From Opitutia bacterium Tous-C4FEB (lineage in GTDB: Bacteria; Verrucomicrobiota; Verrucomicrobiia; Opitutales; Opitutaceae), in NCBI GenBank assembly GCA_002304445.1, contig NEVA01000017.1:1-64000 (forward strand): a DNA stretch of 64,000 nt, read 5' to 3'. Within the stretch, counting starts at the first letter, position 1; each line of letters begins with the position of its first letter. Made by a program: the position numbers and the translations under genes. The notes under the pieces were generated by a model. It saw only the letters and a program-made list of their open reading frames with translations. It was not told the DNA's origin and searched no databases. Positions 47,651-57,026 of the stretch are shown here, piece after piece.

Positions 47651-49438
47651 ATGAAACGCACCCGCTCCGCCGTTGTCGCACTCAACTTCATCACCGCGCT
47701 CGCCCTCGTTTTGGCACCGGCTCCTCGCGCTCTCGCCCAGCGGGCGCCGGTCGAGGCCAAGCACGGCATGGTCGCATCCGTTCACGATCTCGCGTCCGAA
47801 GCCGGCGTGGAAATTCTCAAAAAAGGCGGCAACGCCGTGGACGCGGGCGTCGCCGTCGGCCTCGCCCTCACCGTCGTCTATCCTTTCGCCGGAAACATCG
47901 GCGGCGGCGGCTTCATGATGATCCACCTCGCCGACGGCCGCGCCGTCGCCATCGACTACCGCGAGACCGCCCCCGCCGCCTCCGGCCGCGACATGTATCT
48001 CGGCCCCGATGGCAACGTCCTCAAACCCGGTCCCGGCTCCTCCACCGTGGGTTGGCGCGCCAGCGGCGTCCCCGGCTCCGTCGCCGGCTTCGCTCTCGCC
48101 CAACAAAAATACGGCTCCGGCAAAGTCTCTTGGGCCGACGTCTGCGAACCCGCCCGTCGCCTCGCCGCCGATGGCTTTGTCCTCTCCCAAGGCACCGCCG
48201 CCAACCTCAAGGCTTACGCCAAACTCCTCTCCCAGTTCCCCGAATCGAAACGTATTTTTCTCGCCGACGGTGCGTTTCACGAGGCCGGCACTTTGTGGCG
48301 CCAGCCTGATCTCGCCGCCGTCTTTGCCCGCCTTCAGAAAAACGGCCCGCGTGAATTCTACGAGGGCGAGACGGCCCGCCTCATCGCCGATGCCATGGCG
48401 AAAAACGGCGGCACCATCACCCTCGCCGATCTCAAAGGCTACGCCGCCGTCGAGCGCAAACCCCTGCGCGGCACCTACCGCGGTCACGAGATCGTGACGA
48501 TGCCTCCGCCCAGCTCCGGCGGTATCGCCCTGCTCCAAATGCTCGGGATGCTGGAAACCCACGACGTCGCCAAACTCGGCGCCAACTCCGCCGCAAAATT
48601 CCACCTCTTCATCGAGGTCATGCGCCGCGCCTTCCGCGACCGCGCCGAGTTTTTGGGCGACCCCGATTTCGTCAACGTTCCCACCGCCGGCCTGCTCGAC
48701 CGCGCCTACATCGCGGGGCTCATGAAAAATTTTAACCCCGCCAAAGCGACGCCCAGCGACGGTCTCGCCCCCGGCAACCCGGCCGGTTGGACCCCGATCA
48801 AGGTTTCGCAACTCGACGATCACCGCGCCCGCCTCGCCGCCGAATCCACCGAGACTACGCACTACTCCATCGTCGACGCCGCGGGCAACGCCGTCAGCAA
48901 CACCTACACCCTCAACGGCGGCTACGGCTCCGGCGTCACCATCCCCGGCACCGGCATCCTCATGAACAACGAAATGGACGACTTCACTTCGAAGATCGGC
49001 GTGAAAAACATGTTCGGCCTCCTGCAAGGTCCCGCCAACGCCATCGCCCCCGGCAAGCGCCCGCTCTCTTCGATGACGCCCACCTTCGTCCTCAAAGATG
49101 GCGCTCTCCTCCTCGTCACCGGCAGCCCCGGCGGCCCCACGATCATCAACACCGTGCTCCAGGTCATCACCAACGTCATCGATCACCAGATGCCCGTGAT
49201 GCAGGCCGTCGAGTTCCCCCGCTTCCACCACCAATGGCAGCCCAACACGATCAGCCACGATCGCTTCAGCATGAGCCCCGACACCTCCGCGCTGCTCACC
49301 GCGATGGGCCATTCGTTGAACGAACGCCCCAACGTCGTCGGCGGCGACGCCGAAACGGTGATGATCGACCCCGAGACGAAACTCCGCCTCGGCGCCGCCG
49401 ACCCCCGCAAACCCGACGCCAAAGCGGTCGGCTACTGA
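47651..49438 (+). CDS. ggt: Gamma-glutamyltransferase
   Basis: A 595-residue periplasmic Ntn hydrolase with a Sec signal (residues 1-29, ending ALA-Q). The precursor self-cleaves before the nucleophile Thr in ETTHYSIVDAAGNAVS near residue 400. GGNAVDAGVAVGLALTVVYPFAGNIGGGGFMM near 59-90 is the family's large-subunit signature. PLSSMTPTFV near 475 and GSPGGPTIINTVLQVITNVID near 492 form the small-subunit oxyanion hole and core. It hydrolyses or transfers the gamma-glutamyl group of glutathione and related peptides. A clear terminator follows 26 bp after the stop. Confidence 0.96.
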   Translation: MKRTRSAVVALNFITALALVLAPAPRALAQRAPVEAKHGMVASVHDLASEAGVEILKKGGNAVDAGVAVGLALTVVYPFAGNIGGGGFMMIHLADGRAVAIDYRETAPAASGRDMYLGPDGNVLKPGPGSSTVGWRASGVPGSVAGFALAQQKYGSGKVSWADVCEPARRLAADGFVLSQGTAANLKAYAKLLSQFPESKRIFLADGAFHEAGTLWRQPDLAAVFARLQKNGPREFYEGETARLIADAMAKNGGTITLADLKGYAAVERKPLRGTYRGHEIVTMPPPSSGGIALLQMLGMLETHDVAKLGANSAAKFHLFIEVMRRAFRDRAEFLGDPDFVNVPTAGLLDRAYIAGLMKNFNPAKATPSDGLAPGNPAGWTPIKVSQLDDHRARLAAESTETTHYSIVDAAGNAVSNTYTLNGGYGSGVTIPGTGILMNNEMDDFTSKIGVKNMFGLLQGPANAIAPGKRPLSSMTPTFVLKDGALLLVTGSPGGPTIINTVLQVITNVIDHQMPVMQAVEFPRFHHQWQPNTISHDRFSMSPDTSALLTAMGHSLNERPNVVGGDAETVMIDPETKLRLGAADPRKPDAKAVGY

Positions 49439-49463
49439 GCACCGTTCCAGCATCTCGCTCCTC

Positions 49464-49493
49464 AAGCGCCAGCCTACCCGCCGGCGCTTTTTT
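49464..49493 (+). terminator. Rho-independent terminator after ggt
   Basis: AAGCGCC (49464-49470) pairs with GGCGCTT (49483-49489) and the stem runs into six T residues. It lies 26 bp after the ggt stop. Confidence 0.8.
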
Positions 49494-49529
49494 ACGCCCT
49501 GCCAGCAGCGGGCCCAAACCGTTTCTGCC

Positions 49530-49856
49530 CTTCAAAAACGGGCGTTTTGTGCACGTTTTCGTTCACCCTCTTCAAAGTCGCCGAAGCAAATCGCGATAAT
49601 TTCCCCTCCAGCGACGAAATCGGAACCGGCACATTTTCGGTCGAGATCTTTTTCACCGCCGACCCTGATCTGGACGGCAACGCAACGTCGGTGAATTTAT
49701 AAATCTTGGCTCCGCCAATCCTCGCGGGCCGATTTGAACCGCGACGATTTCCTCAAAATCAGCGATTACGAAAGCTTTCACCTCCCCGCCCAATTTGGCT
49801 GGAACGATCGCAACCAAAACGCACGCCTCACTTTGGAATCGTTCATCGCCGGCTAG
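49530..49856 (+). pseudogene. Decayed gene fragments between ggt and the coiled-coil gene
   Basis: One frame reads TFSFTLFKVAEANRDNFPSS, then GTFSVEIFFTADPDLDGN, ending at a TAA at 49702. A second frame (49704-49856) reads ADLNRDDFLKISDYESFHLP, then AQFGWNDRNQNARLTLESFIAG, and stops. Both have the composition of real, exported beta-rich protein rather than the arginine-rich look of shadow frames. A frameshift between them is the likely break. No start or family is identifiable. Confidence 0.4.
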
Positions 49857-50035
49857 TTTCACCTCCTCACGGGCTGATCGCCCGAGACGCCAACGGGAGC
49901 CCCGCCCGCGTCGCCCGATCGTACGCCGAAGCGCCGTTTCCGGGATTCGCCGCTGCCATTTCGGCTCAACTGTCTTTCCGCCTTGAGCAACCGCACGCCG
50001 CGGCGCACACATTTCTCGCCGCGGCGACGCCTTCC

Positions 50036-51985
50036 ATGAATCCATCCGATCCGACCTCCAAAAACCTTCCTCTCTGGATTTTCTTCCTAGTCGACGCAGT
50101 CCTCACTGCCGCCGCCATCTACATCGCGCACCACGCGCCCAAGCCTCTCTCGACCCAAGCGATCTTTACCGTCACCGCGCTGGTGCTCGTGGGCGCGCTT
50201 ATCGCCTTGGTTCCTCTGGTGGCCCGCTACGAGCGCGAGAAAAATGAAACGCTCGATGACCGCCAACGCGCCCTCGAGGCCCTCGCCCGCACGCTCACGA
50301 CCGCGGCTGAGCAAATCAGCATCGCAACCGCCGGGCTCAACGACATCGCCGACCTTACCCAAAAAAATCTCAAGAAAGCCGAGCAACTACCCGCTCAGCT
50401 CCAAGAAAAAATCGCCGAACTCACCTCGCGCCTCGCCGCCAGCGAAGCGGAGACCATCGACGCCCTCGAAAAAGAACTCACTTCACTCCGCGCCCTCGAA
50501 AGCGAGCGTCTCGCCACCACCGCGGAAAAAATCAACCAGACCGCCGATCAGCTCGGCCAACTCGCCAGTTCCACGCACCAAAACTTGGCCACCGCCCGGG
50601 AATCGCTGGCCCAACTCGGCTCCGCTTCCACCCAACACTTAGCCGAGCTCAATACCGCCACCACCGCCGCCATCAACCGAGCGCAAGCCGCCGCCGAATC
50701 AATCACTACCGCCCATGCCCGCGCCGCAGCGGCGATTGACGAAAAACTCGCGGGCAGCCTCGGCGCCATCGACTCCAAGCTGGCCCAGCTTACGACCCAA
50801 CTCGGCACGCAGCTTGACGCCGGCGCGACTCTCCTCGACACCAAGCTCGCCGCCCTCGCCGCATCGGCCGCCCAACTCGCTATCATCGCGGCCACACCGC
50901 CGCCCGCCGCCCCGCTCCCCGCGACCACCGTCCGCGAACCCGAGGTCGAGCCCGCGCCCACCTCCGCCGACTCTCACCTTTCCACCGCTGCTACGCCCGA
51001 GCCCACTCGCCGCGCCCGTAAACCGCGCCGGGAGGAAGCGCCTCCCGCCGAAGAGGTCGTGCCCGCCGAACCCGCGCCCACCGCCCCAGATCCAGCGCCG
51101 ATCTCGCTCGCCGAAGCCACTCCTGCCGCCGTCGTCGAACCCACGCCCGAACCCCTCGCCCCCACCGAACTCGCCCCAGCGGAAGCCCTACCCGTCGACC
51201 TCGCAGCCGCCGACCCGATTTTCTTTTCCTCGCCATTAGCCTCCGAGCCAACCGCCCAAGCACCCGTCGATTCACCCGCGGAAGCGGCCATCGCCGAGCC
51301 CACTCCCGCCGCTCCGGATTCCGCCCCGGCCGAGATCGTCTCTGACCTCGTAAAAACCACGCGCAAACGCGCCGCCAGAAAGACCGCCATCAACGATCCC
51401 GAATCCGGGCCAGCCGAAGAAGCCGAGCTCGCTCCCGCCGTCGAAACTCCTCCCGCGTCGCTCGAAATCGCGCCCGAGAATAATTCTCATCCGGCAGAAA
51501 CCCCGGTGATCGAGGAGCCTGATATCGAGTCGCTGGCTGCACCCGTTGCCGACGACGTTGCGCCACCGCCCGAGCCCGCCGCCGCCGAGGCGCCGGTCGC
51601 CACGGAGCCGCCGCCAGTTGATGAATTTGTTCAATTCTCACCGGACGAACTGCCAGCCGCGCCCGTTGCCGCCCCTGAGTTCAAACTCCACAGCCCCGAC
51701 GCCACGGTTTCCTCGATGACCGCCGATGGCGCCAGCCGCCTCCTCGCCACCGCCTACATTGGCATTGGCAACCGCCTCTTCATTCGCGGCGAAGGCCCGG
51801 GCCTCACTTGGGAAAAAGGCGTCCCCCTCCAATTTGTCTCCATCGGCAAATGGCGTTGGGAAACCACCGAGACCACCGCGACCGTGACGTTCAAACTCTA
51901 CAAGAACGATACCGTCGAATGCACCGCCCTCGGCGAACAAGCGATCGCCCCCGGCCATCTCACGGAAGTCACGGCGTCGTTCTGA
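50036..51985 (+). CDS. Large membrane-anchored coiled-coil protein with conserved C-terminal domain
   Basis: A 649-residue protein from the ATG at 50036 (a longer frame upstream is unconserved). Two membrane helices near residues 12-32 and 42-63 anchor it. Residues about 68-310 are a long Ala/Glu/Leu/Gln coiled coil (EALARTLTTAAEQISIATAG, LQEKIAELTSRLAASEAETI, AEKINQTADQLGQLASSTHQ). Residues about 315-560 are Pro/Ala/Glu-rich and probably extended. The last 90 residues are compact and well ordered: GASRLLATAYIGIGNRLFIR, GEGPGLTWEKGVPLQFVSIG, KWRWETTETTATVTFKLYKN. That tail probably is a beta-sandwich that binds a partner. Its function is unknown; a structural or tethering role is inferred. 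Confidence 0.85.
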   Translation: MNPSDPTSKNLPLWIFFLVDAVLTAAAIYIAHHAPKPLSTQAIFTVTALVLVGALIALVPLVARYEREKNETLDDRQRALEALARTLTTAAEQISIATAGLNDIADLTQKNLKKAEQLPAQLQEKIAELTSRLAASEAETIDALEKELTSLRALESERLATTAEKINQTADQLGQLASSTHQNLATARESLAQLGSASTQHLAELNTATTAAINRAQAAAESITTAHARAAAAIDEKLAGSLGAIDSKLAQLTTQLGTQLDAGATLLDTKLAALAASAAQLAIIAATPPPAAPLPATTVREPEVEPAPTSADSHLSTAATPEPTRRARKPRREEAPPAEEVVPAEPAPTAPDPAPISLAEATPAAVVEPTPEPLAPTELAPAEALPVDLAAADPIFFSSPLASEPTAQAPVDSPAEAAIAEPTPAAPDSAPAEIVSDLVKTTRKRAARKTAINDPESGPAEEAELAPAVETPPASLEIAPENNSHPAETPVIEEPDIESLAAPVADDVAPPPEPAAAEAPVATEPPPVDEFVQFSPDELPAAPVAAPEFKLHSPDATVSSMTADGASRLLATAYIGIGNRLFIRGEGPGLTWEKGVPLQFVSIGKWRWETTETTATVTFKLYKNDTVECTALGEQAIAPGHLTEVTASF

Positions 51986-52063
51986 TCGCGTGCCCACTTC
52001 GGAGCAGAGCTGTTTCAAATCCAGCGATCCAAAATCTGAGAGCCGGAATGTGGGATCCGAAAT

Positions 52064-52090
52064 GTGGGAGCGAGCTTGCTTGCGACTCCG
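52064..52090. repeat. REP-like hairpin, copy 2
   Basis: GTGGGAGCGAGCTTGCTTGC repeats the core of 11943-11970 with one changed position, which makes the stem imperfect. It lies between the convergent coiled-coil gene (+) and slyX (-). Just upstream, GAATGTGGGATCC and GAAATGTGGGAGC form a short direct repeat. Confidence 0.55.
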
Positions 52091-52127
52091 CGCCACGTGA
52101 CGGGCCCAGCCACGCCCACGCCGCCGC

Positions 52128-52361
52128 TCAATAATGCGGCGGACGCTCGTCCCTGAGCTCCCCACCCTCGTCGCGCCCTGCACCGCCATTCGCGCCACTG
52201 TCACCCGCGCGCTCCCGCAGCATCTTTAGCTCGGCGCGCACCCGGGCCAAGAGGTCGCTCAGTTCCAGCATGACCTTGTCCTGCGCGGTCACATGCCGCT
52301 CCAGATAGGCCACCTTTTCTTCTAAATTCAGTATCCGCCCGGCATTGTCGTGATCACTCAT
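52128..52361 (-). CDS. slyX: SlyX-family protein
   Basis: A 77-residue protein from the ATG at 52361. The first 50 residues are a short coiled coil with the SlyX layout (LEEKVAYLERHVTAQDKVMLELSD, then RVRAELKMLRERAG). The C-terminal PPHY is the hallmark of the family. The function of SlyX is poorly understood. Its ATG overlaps the stop of the preceding short ORF by 4 bp (ATGA), so translation of the two is coupled. The linker between coil and PPHY is Gly/Asp/Arg-rich and longer than usual. Confidence 0.8.
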   Translation of the reverse strand: MSDHDNAGRILNLEEKVAYLERHVTAQDKVMLELSDLLARVRAELKMLRERAGDSGANGGAGRDEGGELRDERPPHY

Positions 52362-52603
52362 AGTTTCTTGATGACTCGCTCCGCCTTCAATTTCTCGAGC
52401 TGAGGCTGCACGACCAGCACGATGCAATCCGAGCCCACCGAGTGACTGAATTCGCTGCCCGTGCGCTCGTTGAGGTAGCTCTCCGTGATCGTCCACGCCT
52501 CCCAACCATCCGTCACCTCGATCGCGTCGTGCCCAAGTTTCTGCAGCGCCTGCCGCAATACGGCCGGGGCGACAGCATCATCTTCAACGGCGAGAATTTT
52601 CAC
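52358..52603 (-). CDS. Truncated response-regulator receiver joined to an unrelated tail
   Basis: An 81-residue ORF using the GTG at 52603 (a TTG at 52645 is in frame; the GTG sits exactly where receiver domains begin). Residues 1-37 (KILAVEDDAVAPAVLRQALQ, KLGHDAIEVTDGWEAW) match the first helix and two strands of a CheY-like receiver, including the acidic pair. The phospho-acceptor Asp, Thr/Ser and Lys are absent. Instead SYLNERTGSEFSHSVGSDCIVLVVQPQ follows, which I cannot assign. It cannot be a working receiver. It overlaps slyX by 4 bp. A deletion-fusion, or a specialised short protein, are both possible. Confidence 0.55.
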   Translation of the reverse strand: MKILAVEDDAVAPAVLRQALQKLGHDAIEVTDGWEAWTITESYLNERTGSEFSHSVGSDCIVLVVQPQLEKLKAERVIKKL

Positions 52604-52669
52604 CCCTTCACTCGGACGGTTTTTCTTCGGTCCCGCAATCGGCAAAACTCTCCGCCACTCCGCCCCAAT

Positions 52670-54850
52670 TTACCCCTGCCCCAGTCGGGCCCGTAGCTGC
52701 TCAACCGTCGTCGCCGGGGCCTCGCAGGTGTGGCCCTCACACACAAAAGCCGTCGCCTTACCCTCGTTGGGCGCCATCGCCTCGATCCACGGCGCCCGCG
52801 TGGCCAACCAGCGTTGGCCTTCGCCGCCGTCCGCCGCCAGCACCGACCACCCGGCTGAGAGTGGTTCGTCCAAAACCGCCGCCAGCGCCCGAAAATCTTC
52901 CGCCCCCGGATCACCCGCCAACACCACTTGGCGCGAAGGTGCCAGCAACCGCTCGATCGCACACAACATCTGGGGCAATCCTTGGGGCGACTCCGCCCAG
53001 TGTCCGCGAAACGCTTCCACACATCGCCGCGCGCGAGCCGTCCGCGTCATTCCGCCGACCCCCATTTCTCCGGTGAAAGCCGCGAGACGGATGAGATTCA
53101 TCGCAGCAACCGAACTCGGCGTTGGCTCCGCCCCATCATAATCGTCCTTCAACCGCACCACCAGGTCCGTCGCACCTGCGGCGGAATTGAAGTAGCCGCC
53201 ACCTGCGTCGTCCCAAAACTTCGCATCCATCGTCGCCTGCAGCCGCTCCGCCCACTGCAACCAGCGCACCGCAAACGTCGCCTCATACAGATCAATCAGA
53301 CCCTGAATGAAAAATGCGTAGTCCTCCGCGAAACCTTCGCTGGCTGCACGTCCCCCGCGCCACGAGCGATATAGCACGTTGCGATCGGCATCGCCGAGCT
53401 CCCGCTCGACAAACTCCGCCGCCCGTTGCGCGGTTTCCCCATACGCGCGCTCGCCCAAAACTCGCGCCCCCTTGGCCAACGCCGAAATCATCAGCCCGTT
53501 CCACGCCGTGATGACCTTGTCGTCAAGCAAGGGGCGCGGCCGCGCCGCCCGCACCGCCTTCAATTTCTCCAGCGCCACCTGCAACCGGTTGCTGGCCTGC
53601 TCGGTCGTCAGTCCGGCGAGCCGCGCCGACTCCGCCAATGACCGCACCTGTCTCAAAACATTTTTCCCCTTCAGCTCCCCCTGCGGATCAATCTCCGCCG
53701 GGACATTGCCCTCCGCCTTCACCCCGAAGTGCCCGCCAAAAAACTCCGCGTCTCCGCCCAACACCGCCACGATCTCCGTCTGGTCCCAACCATAAAACGC
53801 ACCTTCCTTCGCGGTGGCATGGGCGTCCCGTCCAGTAGCATCCACCAACGAGTCCGCATCCTCCGCCGAGAAAAATCCCCCGTCCGTCCCCGTGAGCCGC
53901 TCCGCCACATAAGCGAAGATATCACGCGCCATCCAGGCGTAGCGTTCGTCTCCGCTCGCCTGTTTCATCTCGAGCGCGTTCAACGCGATCTGCGCCTGGT
54001 CGTAGAGCATTTTCTCGAAATGCGGCACCGCCCACGCCGGATCGACCGCGTAACGATGGTAGCCGCCGCCCACGTGATCGTGGATTCCCCCCTGCGACAT
54101 GTTTCGCAACGTGTGGCCCGCCATCTCCAGCGCCGCCACGCCCAGCTCCGAAGTCACGCCTTGTTGGGCCGCACAGCGAAACAGGAACGCCAAATTGCTC
54201 GCCCTTGGAAATTTCGGGGCACCGCCAAAGCCGCCGCAGTCCGCATCGAACGTCTCGTAGAAAAACTGAAACCCTTTTTCGAAAGCCTCCCCCGCCGCCT
54301 CCGCGAGATCTGCCTCCGCCGCGCGCTCGGCTGTCGGTTTTCGGCCCTCAGTTTTCTCCCGCAATTCCCGCAAAACCCGCTCGCTCTCTTCGATCAGCTT
54401 CGGCCGCTCCTCCCGCCAACCGCGCGCGATCGCCCGCAACAACGTCGCAAAACCCGCCCGCCCCGGCCGGTCGTGCGGCGAAAAGTACGTCCCGCCGAAA
54501 AAGGGCTTCAGCTCCGGCGTGAGCCAAGCCGAGAGCGGCCAACCGCCATGCCCGGTCAGCGCCTGCACATAGGCCATGTAAACCTTGTCCACATCCGGGC
54601 GCTCCTCGCGGTCCACTTTGATCGCGACAAAATGCTCGTTCAAAAGCGCCGCCGCCGCTTCGTCCTCGAACGACTCGTGCGCCATCACATGGCACCAATG
54701 ACACGTCGCGTAACCGATGCTCAAAAAAATCGGCTTCTCCTCGGTCCGCGCCCGCGCGAACGCCGCCTCGCCCCACGGGAGCCAATTCACCGGGTTGGCG
54801 GCGTGCTGCAGCAGGTAGGGCGATTTTTCGAAAGCGAGCGCGTTGGGCAT
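52670..54850 (-). CDS. Thioredoxin-domain protein, DUF255/YyaL (SPATA20) family
   Basis: A 726-residue protein from the ATG at 54850. The N-terminal thioredoxin-like domain has [19 protein letters not shown] near residues 9-27, [18 protein letters not shown] near 46-63 with the CxxC pair, and [22 protein letters not shown] near 71-92. A large (alpha/alpha)6 barrel follows, with [11 protein letters not shown] near 210, [14 protein letters not shown] and [13 protein letters not shown] near 275-300, and [14 protein letters not shown] near 450. The barrel resembles glycoside hydrolase or epimerase folds. It is widespread in bacteria; the reaction is unknown, perhaps redox or sugar-related. It is downstream of a strong terminator, so probably transcribed independently. 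Confidence 0.93.
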   Translation of the reverse strand: MPNALAFEKSPYLLQHAANPVNWLPWGEAAFARARTEEKPIFLSIGYATCHWCHVMAHESFEDEAAAALLNEHFVAIKVDREERPDVDKVYMAYVQALTGHGGWPLSAWLTPELKPFFGGTYFSPHDRPGRAGFATLLRAIARGWREERPKLIEESERVLRELREKTEGRKPTAERAAEADLAEAAGEAFEKGFQFFYETFDADCGGFGGAPKFPRASNLAFLFRCAAQQGVTSELGVAALEMAGHTLRNMSQGGIHDHVGGGYHRYAVDPAWAVPHFEKMLYDQAQIALNALEMKQASGDERYAWMARDIFAYVAERLTGTDGGFFSAEDADSLVDATGRDAHATAKEGAFYGWDQTEIVAVLGGDAEFFGGHFGVKAEGNVPAEIDPQGELKGKNVLRQVRSLAESARLAGLTTEQASNRLQVALEKLKAVRAARPRPLLDDKVITAWNGLMISALAKGARVLGERAYGETAQRAAEFVERELGDADRNVLYRSWRGGRAASEGFAEDYAFFIQGLIDLYEATFAVRWLQWAERLQATMDAKFWDDAGGGYFNSAAGATDLVVRLKDDYDGAEPTPSSVAAMNLIRLAAFTGEMGVGGMTRTARARRCVEAFRGHWAESPQGLPQMLCAIERLLAPSRQVVLAGDPGAEDFRALAAVLDEPLSAGWSVLAADGGEGQRWLATRAPWIEAMAPNEGKATAFVCEGHTCEAPATTVEQLRARLGQG

Positions 54851-54891
54851 GACGGAGGTGAAATCACGAAACCTCCGAAACACACGAAAAC

Positions 54892-54919
54892 AAAAAAGGA
54901 GCGCCGCTACCGGAGCTCC
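54892..54919 (-). terminator. Rho-independent terminator after the deoxyhypusine-synthase-like gene
   Basis: On the minus strand GGAGC and GCTCC (54919-54898) pair, with an inner CCG/CGG step, and are followed by six T residues. About 15 bp closer to the gene a second hairpin, GCCGGCGG/CCGCCGGC (54934-54952), forms a perfect eight-pair stem. Confidence 0.8.
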
Positions 54920-54933
54920 CTTTGCACTCCAAA

Positions 54934-54952
54934 GCCGGCGGAAACCGCCGGC
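54934..54952 (-). terminator. Second hairpin behind the deoxyhypusine-synthase-like gene
   Basis: A perfect eight-pair GC stem with a three-base loop lies 20 bp after the stop. On its own it has no long T tract, so it may stabilise the mRNA end or assist the terminator at 54892-54919. Confidence 0.5.
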
Positions 54953-54972
54953 ATTTTCCTTCTCTCAAGCCC

Positions 54973-56019
54973 TTACTTCCCGAGGACCCAGTTGAAGATC
55001 AACGGCACCACGATCGTCGCGTCGCTCTCGACGATGAACTTCGGGGTCGAACCCGCGAGCTTGCCCCAAGTGATCTTTTCGTTGGGCACCGCGCCCGAGT
55101 AACTGCCGTAACTCGTGGTCGAGTCGCTGATCTGCGCGAAGTAACCCCAAAGCGGCACGCCGTCACGGCCGAGGTCTTGATGCAGCATCGGCACCACGCA
55201 GATGGGGAAATCGCCCGCAATACCGCCGCCGATCTGGAAGAAGCCGATCGAGCCTTCGCCGTTTTTCATGAGCTTCGCCGTCTTCGTATACCACTCGGCC
55301 AACCAAGTCATGTATTCGATGCCGGTGCGCACGGTGTGCACGTTCTTGATTTCACCCGTGACGACGCGGCCGGCATACATATTGCCGAGCGTGGCGTCTT
55401 CCCAGCCGGGGACGATGATCGGCAGGTTCTTCTCGCAGGCGGCGAGCATCCATGAATTTTTCGGGTCGATCTGGTAGCTCTTCTTGAGCTTACCGCCGCG
55501 CAGAATTTTATACATGAACTCATGCGGGAAGTAGCGTTCGCCCGCCTGATCGGCCTTGGTCCACTCGTCGGCCACGACCGCCTCGATGCGGCGCATGGCT
55601 TCCATTTCGGGAATGCACGTGTCGGTCACGCGGTTCATATGGCGCTCGACGAGCTTCACCTCGTCCTCGGCGGTAAGGTGGCGGTAGTTCGGCACGCGCT
55701 CGTAGTAATCGTGGGCCACGAGATTAAAAATGTCCTCCTCGAGATTCGCGCCGGTGCAGACGATGGCGTGGACCTTGTCCTCACGGATCATCTCGGCGAG
55801 CGAGATTCCAAGCTCCGCCGTGGACATGGCGCCGGCGAGCGTGACCAGCATCTTGCCGCCGGTTTTGAGGTGGGTCTCGTAGCCCTTGGCGGTGTCGAGG
55901 AGCGCCGCCGCGTTGAAGTGGCGGTAATTCTGCGCGATAAATTGGGAAACCGGGCCCTTTTTGGCGGCGAGAGCCGCATTGATGTCTTCCGGGCGTTTGG
56001 TCTGGCGTTTGGCTTTCAT
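54973..56019 (-). CDS. Deoxyhypusine-synthase-like protein
   Basis: A 348-residue protein of the DHS superfamily. VTLAGAMSTAELGISLAEMI near residues 59-78 and CTGANLEEDIFNLVAHDYYE near 88-107 form the NAD-binding half, with HMNRVTDTCIPE near 127. NLPIIVPGWEDATLGN near 198 and FFQIGGGIAGDF near 262 follow. ITWGKLAG near 320 holds the Lys that in human DHS forms the covalent aminobutyl link. Bacteria lack eIF5A, so the substrate is unknown. Known or suspected options are homospermidine or other polyamine transfer. It is transcribed alone with strong terminators behind it. Confidence 0.92.
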   Translation of the reverse strand: MKAKRQTKRPEDINAALAAKKGPVSQFIAQNYRHFNAAALLDTAKGYETHLKTGGKMLVTLAGAMSTAELGISLAEMIREDKVHAIVCTGANLEEDIFNLVAHDYYERVPNYRHLTAEDEVKLVERHMNRVTDTCIPEMEAMRRIEAVVADEWTKADQAGERYFPHEFMYKILRGGKLKKSYQIDPKNSWMLAACEKNLPIIVPGWEDATLGNMYAGRVVTGEIKNVHTVRTGIEYMTWLAEWYTKTAKLMKNGEGSIGFFQIGGGIAGDFPICVVPMLHQDLGRDGVPLWGYFAQISDSTTSYGSYSGAVPNEKITWGKLAGSTPKFIVESDATIVVPLIFNWVLGK

Positions 56020-56115
56020 AAAATTGTGGGGCGAGAAATAGCGGGGCGGTGAAAGGCAACGCCACGAAAAAATCTTCGCTTCATCCGCTTCGTTCCGTTC
56101 CCGTCGCCCGTCCGC

Positions 56116-57018
56116 ATGGTCGCCGCCTTCCTCACCACTCTCTTTTTTTCGCTCTCAACGATCTTCGCCAACCGCAGCTTGCGCGCCGTCGGCGCCACCC
56201 GCGCCAACCTCGGCCGCCTCCTCTTCGCCGCTCTCGTGCTCGGCGCGTATGCCCACCTGTTCGGCGGCGGCCTCGGCGGCTCCGGTCGCGACTGGCTCCT
56301 GCTCAGCGGCGTCATTGGCATGGGCTTGGGCGATCTTGCGGTCTTTGCCGCGTTGCCGCTTCTCGGCTCCCGGCTCACCGTGTTGATAACGCAGTGCCTC
56401 GCCGCACCTTTGGCCATCGTCGCCGAGTGGCTTTGGCTCGGCACCGTGCTCACCGGCACGCAACTGCTTTGGGGGTTCGTTATCCTTGGCGGCGTGCTCG
56501 TCGCGTTGCTGCCTTCGCGTTCAAGCCCGCCCAAGGTCACCATTCGCCCGATCGGTTTTCTATTCGGCTTCCTCGCCGCCTGCGGCCAAGGCTTCGGCGC
56601 CGTCGTCAGCCGCAAAGGCAATGCCCTCGCAGCTCTCGCCGGAGAACCCATCGACGGTCTCACCGCCGCCTACCAACGCATTCTCGGCGGTCTCGCCATC
56701 ACCCTCATCTGGCTTGCCGCCCGCGCCCTGCTCAGCGCCAAGCCCTCCGCCCCCACGCCACCCGAGGCCCCGCCGCCGTGGCGCGCCTACCTCTGGATTC
56801 CCGCCAATGCCGGTTGCGGCGCCATCATCGGCGTCAGTTGCTACCAATGGTCCCTCGCCACCACGCCCAGTGGCATCGTGCTCCCCATCGTCGCCTGCAC
56901 CCCTCTCGTTATCATCCCGCTGAGCTACTGGTTGGAGAACGAACGCCCCACCCGCCGCTCCTTGCTCGGCGGGATCATCGCCGTCGCCGGTTGCATCGCC
57001 CTCGCCCTCGCCCGTTGA
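56116..57018 (+). CDS. EamA/DMT-family transporter
   Basis: A 300-residue membrane protein with about ten helices in two homologous EamA halves. The first half covers FLTTLFFSLSTIFANRSLRA, GMGLGDLAVFAALPLLGSRL and LITQCLAAPLAIVAEWLWLG. The second covers PIGFLFGFLAACGQGFGAVV, AIIGVSCYQWSLATTPSGIV and VACTPLVIIPLSYWLENERP. The last is the usual Pro/Glu pattern of the family. It probably exports or imports small metabolites; substrate unknown. It is divergent from the deoxyhypusine-synthase-like gene (96 bp) and followed by a terminator. Confidence 0.9.
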   Translation: MVAAFLTTLFFSLSTIFANRSLRAVGATRANLGRLLFAALVLGAYAHLFGGGLGGSGRDWLLLSGVIGMGLGDLAVFAALPLLGSRLTVLITQCLAAPLAIVAEWLWLGTVLTGTQLLWGFVILGGVLVALLPSRSSPPKVTIRPIGFLFGFLAACGQGFGAVVSRKGNALAALAGEPIDGLTAAYQRILGGLAITLIWLAARALLSAKPSAPTPPEAPPPWRAYLWIPANAGCGAIIGVSCYQWSLATTPSGIVLPIVACTPLVIIPLSYWLENERPTRRSLLGGIIAVAGCIALALAR

Positions 57019-57026
57019 CGCCAACT

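Noticed and set aside
47642-49465. 607-codon minus-strand frame opposite ggt
   Set aside because: Antisense shadow; the ggt strand has the complete Ntn-hydrolase motifs.
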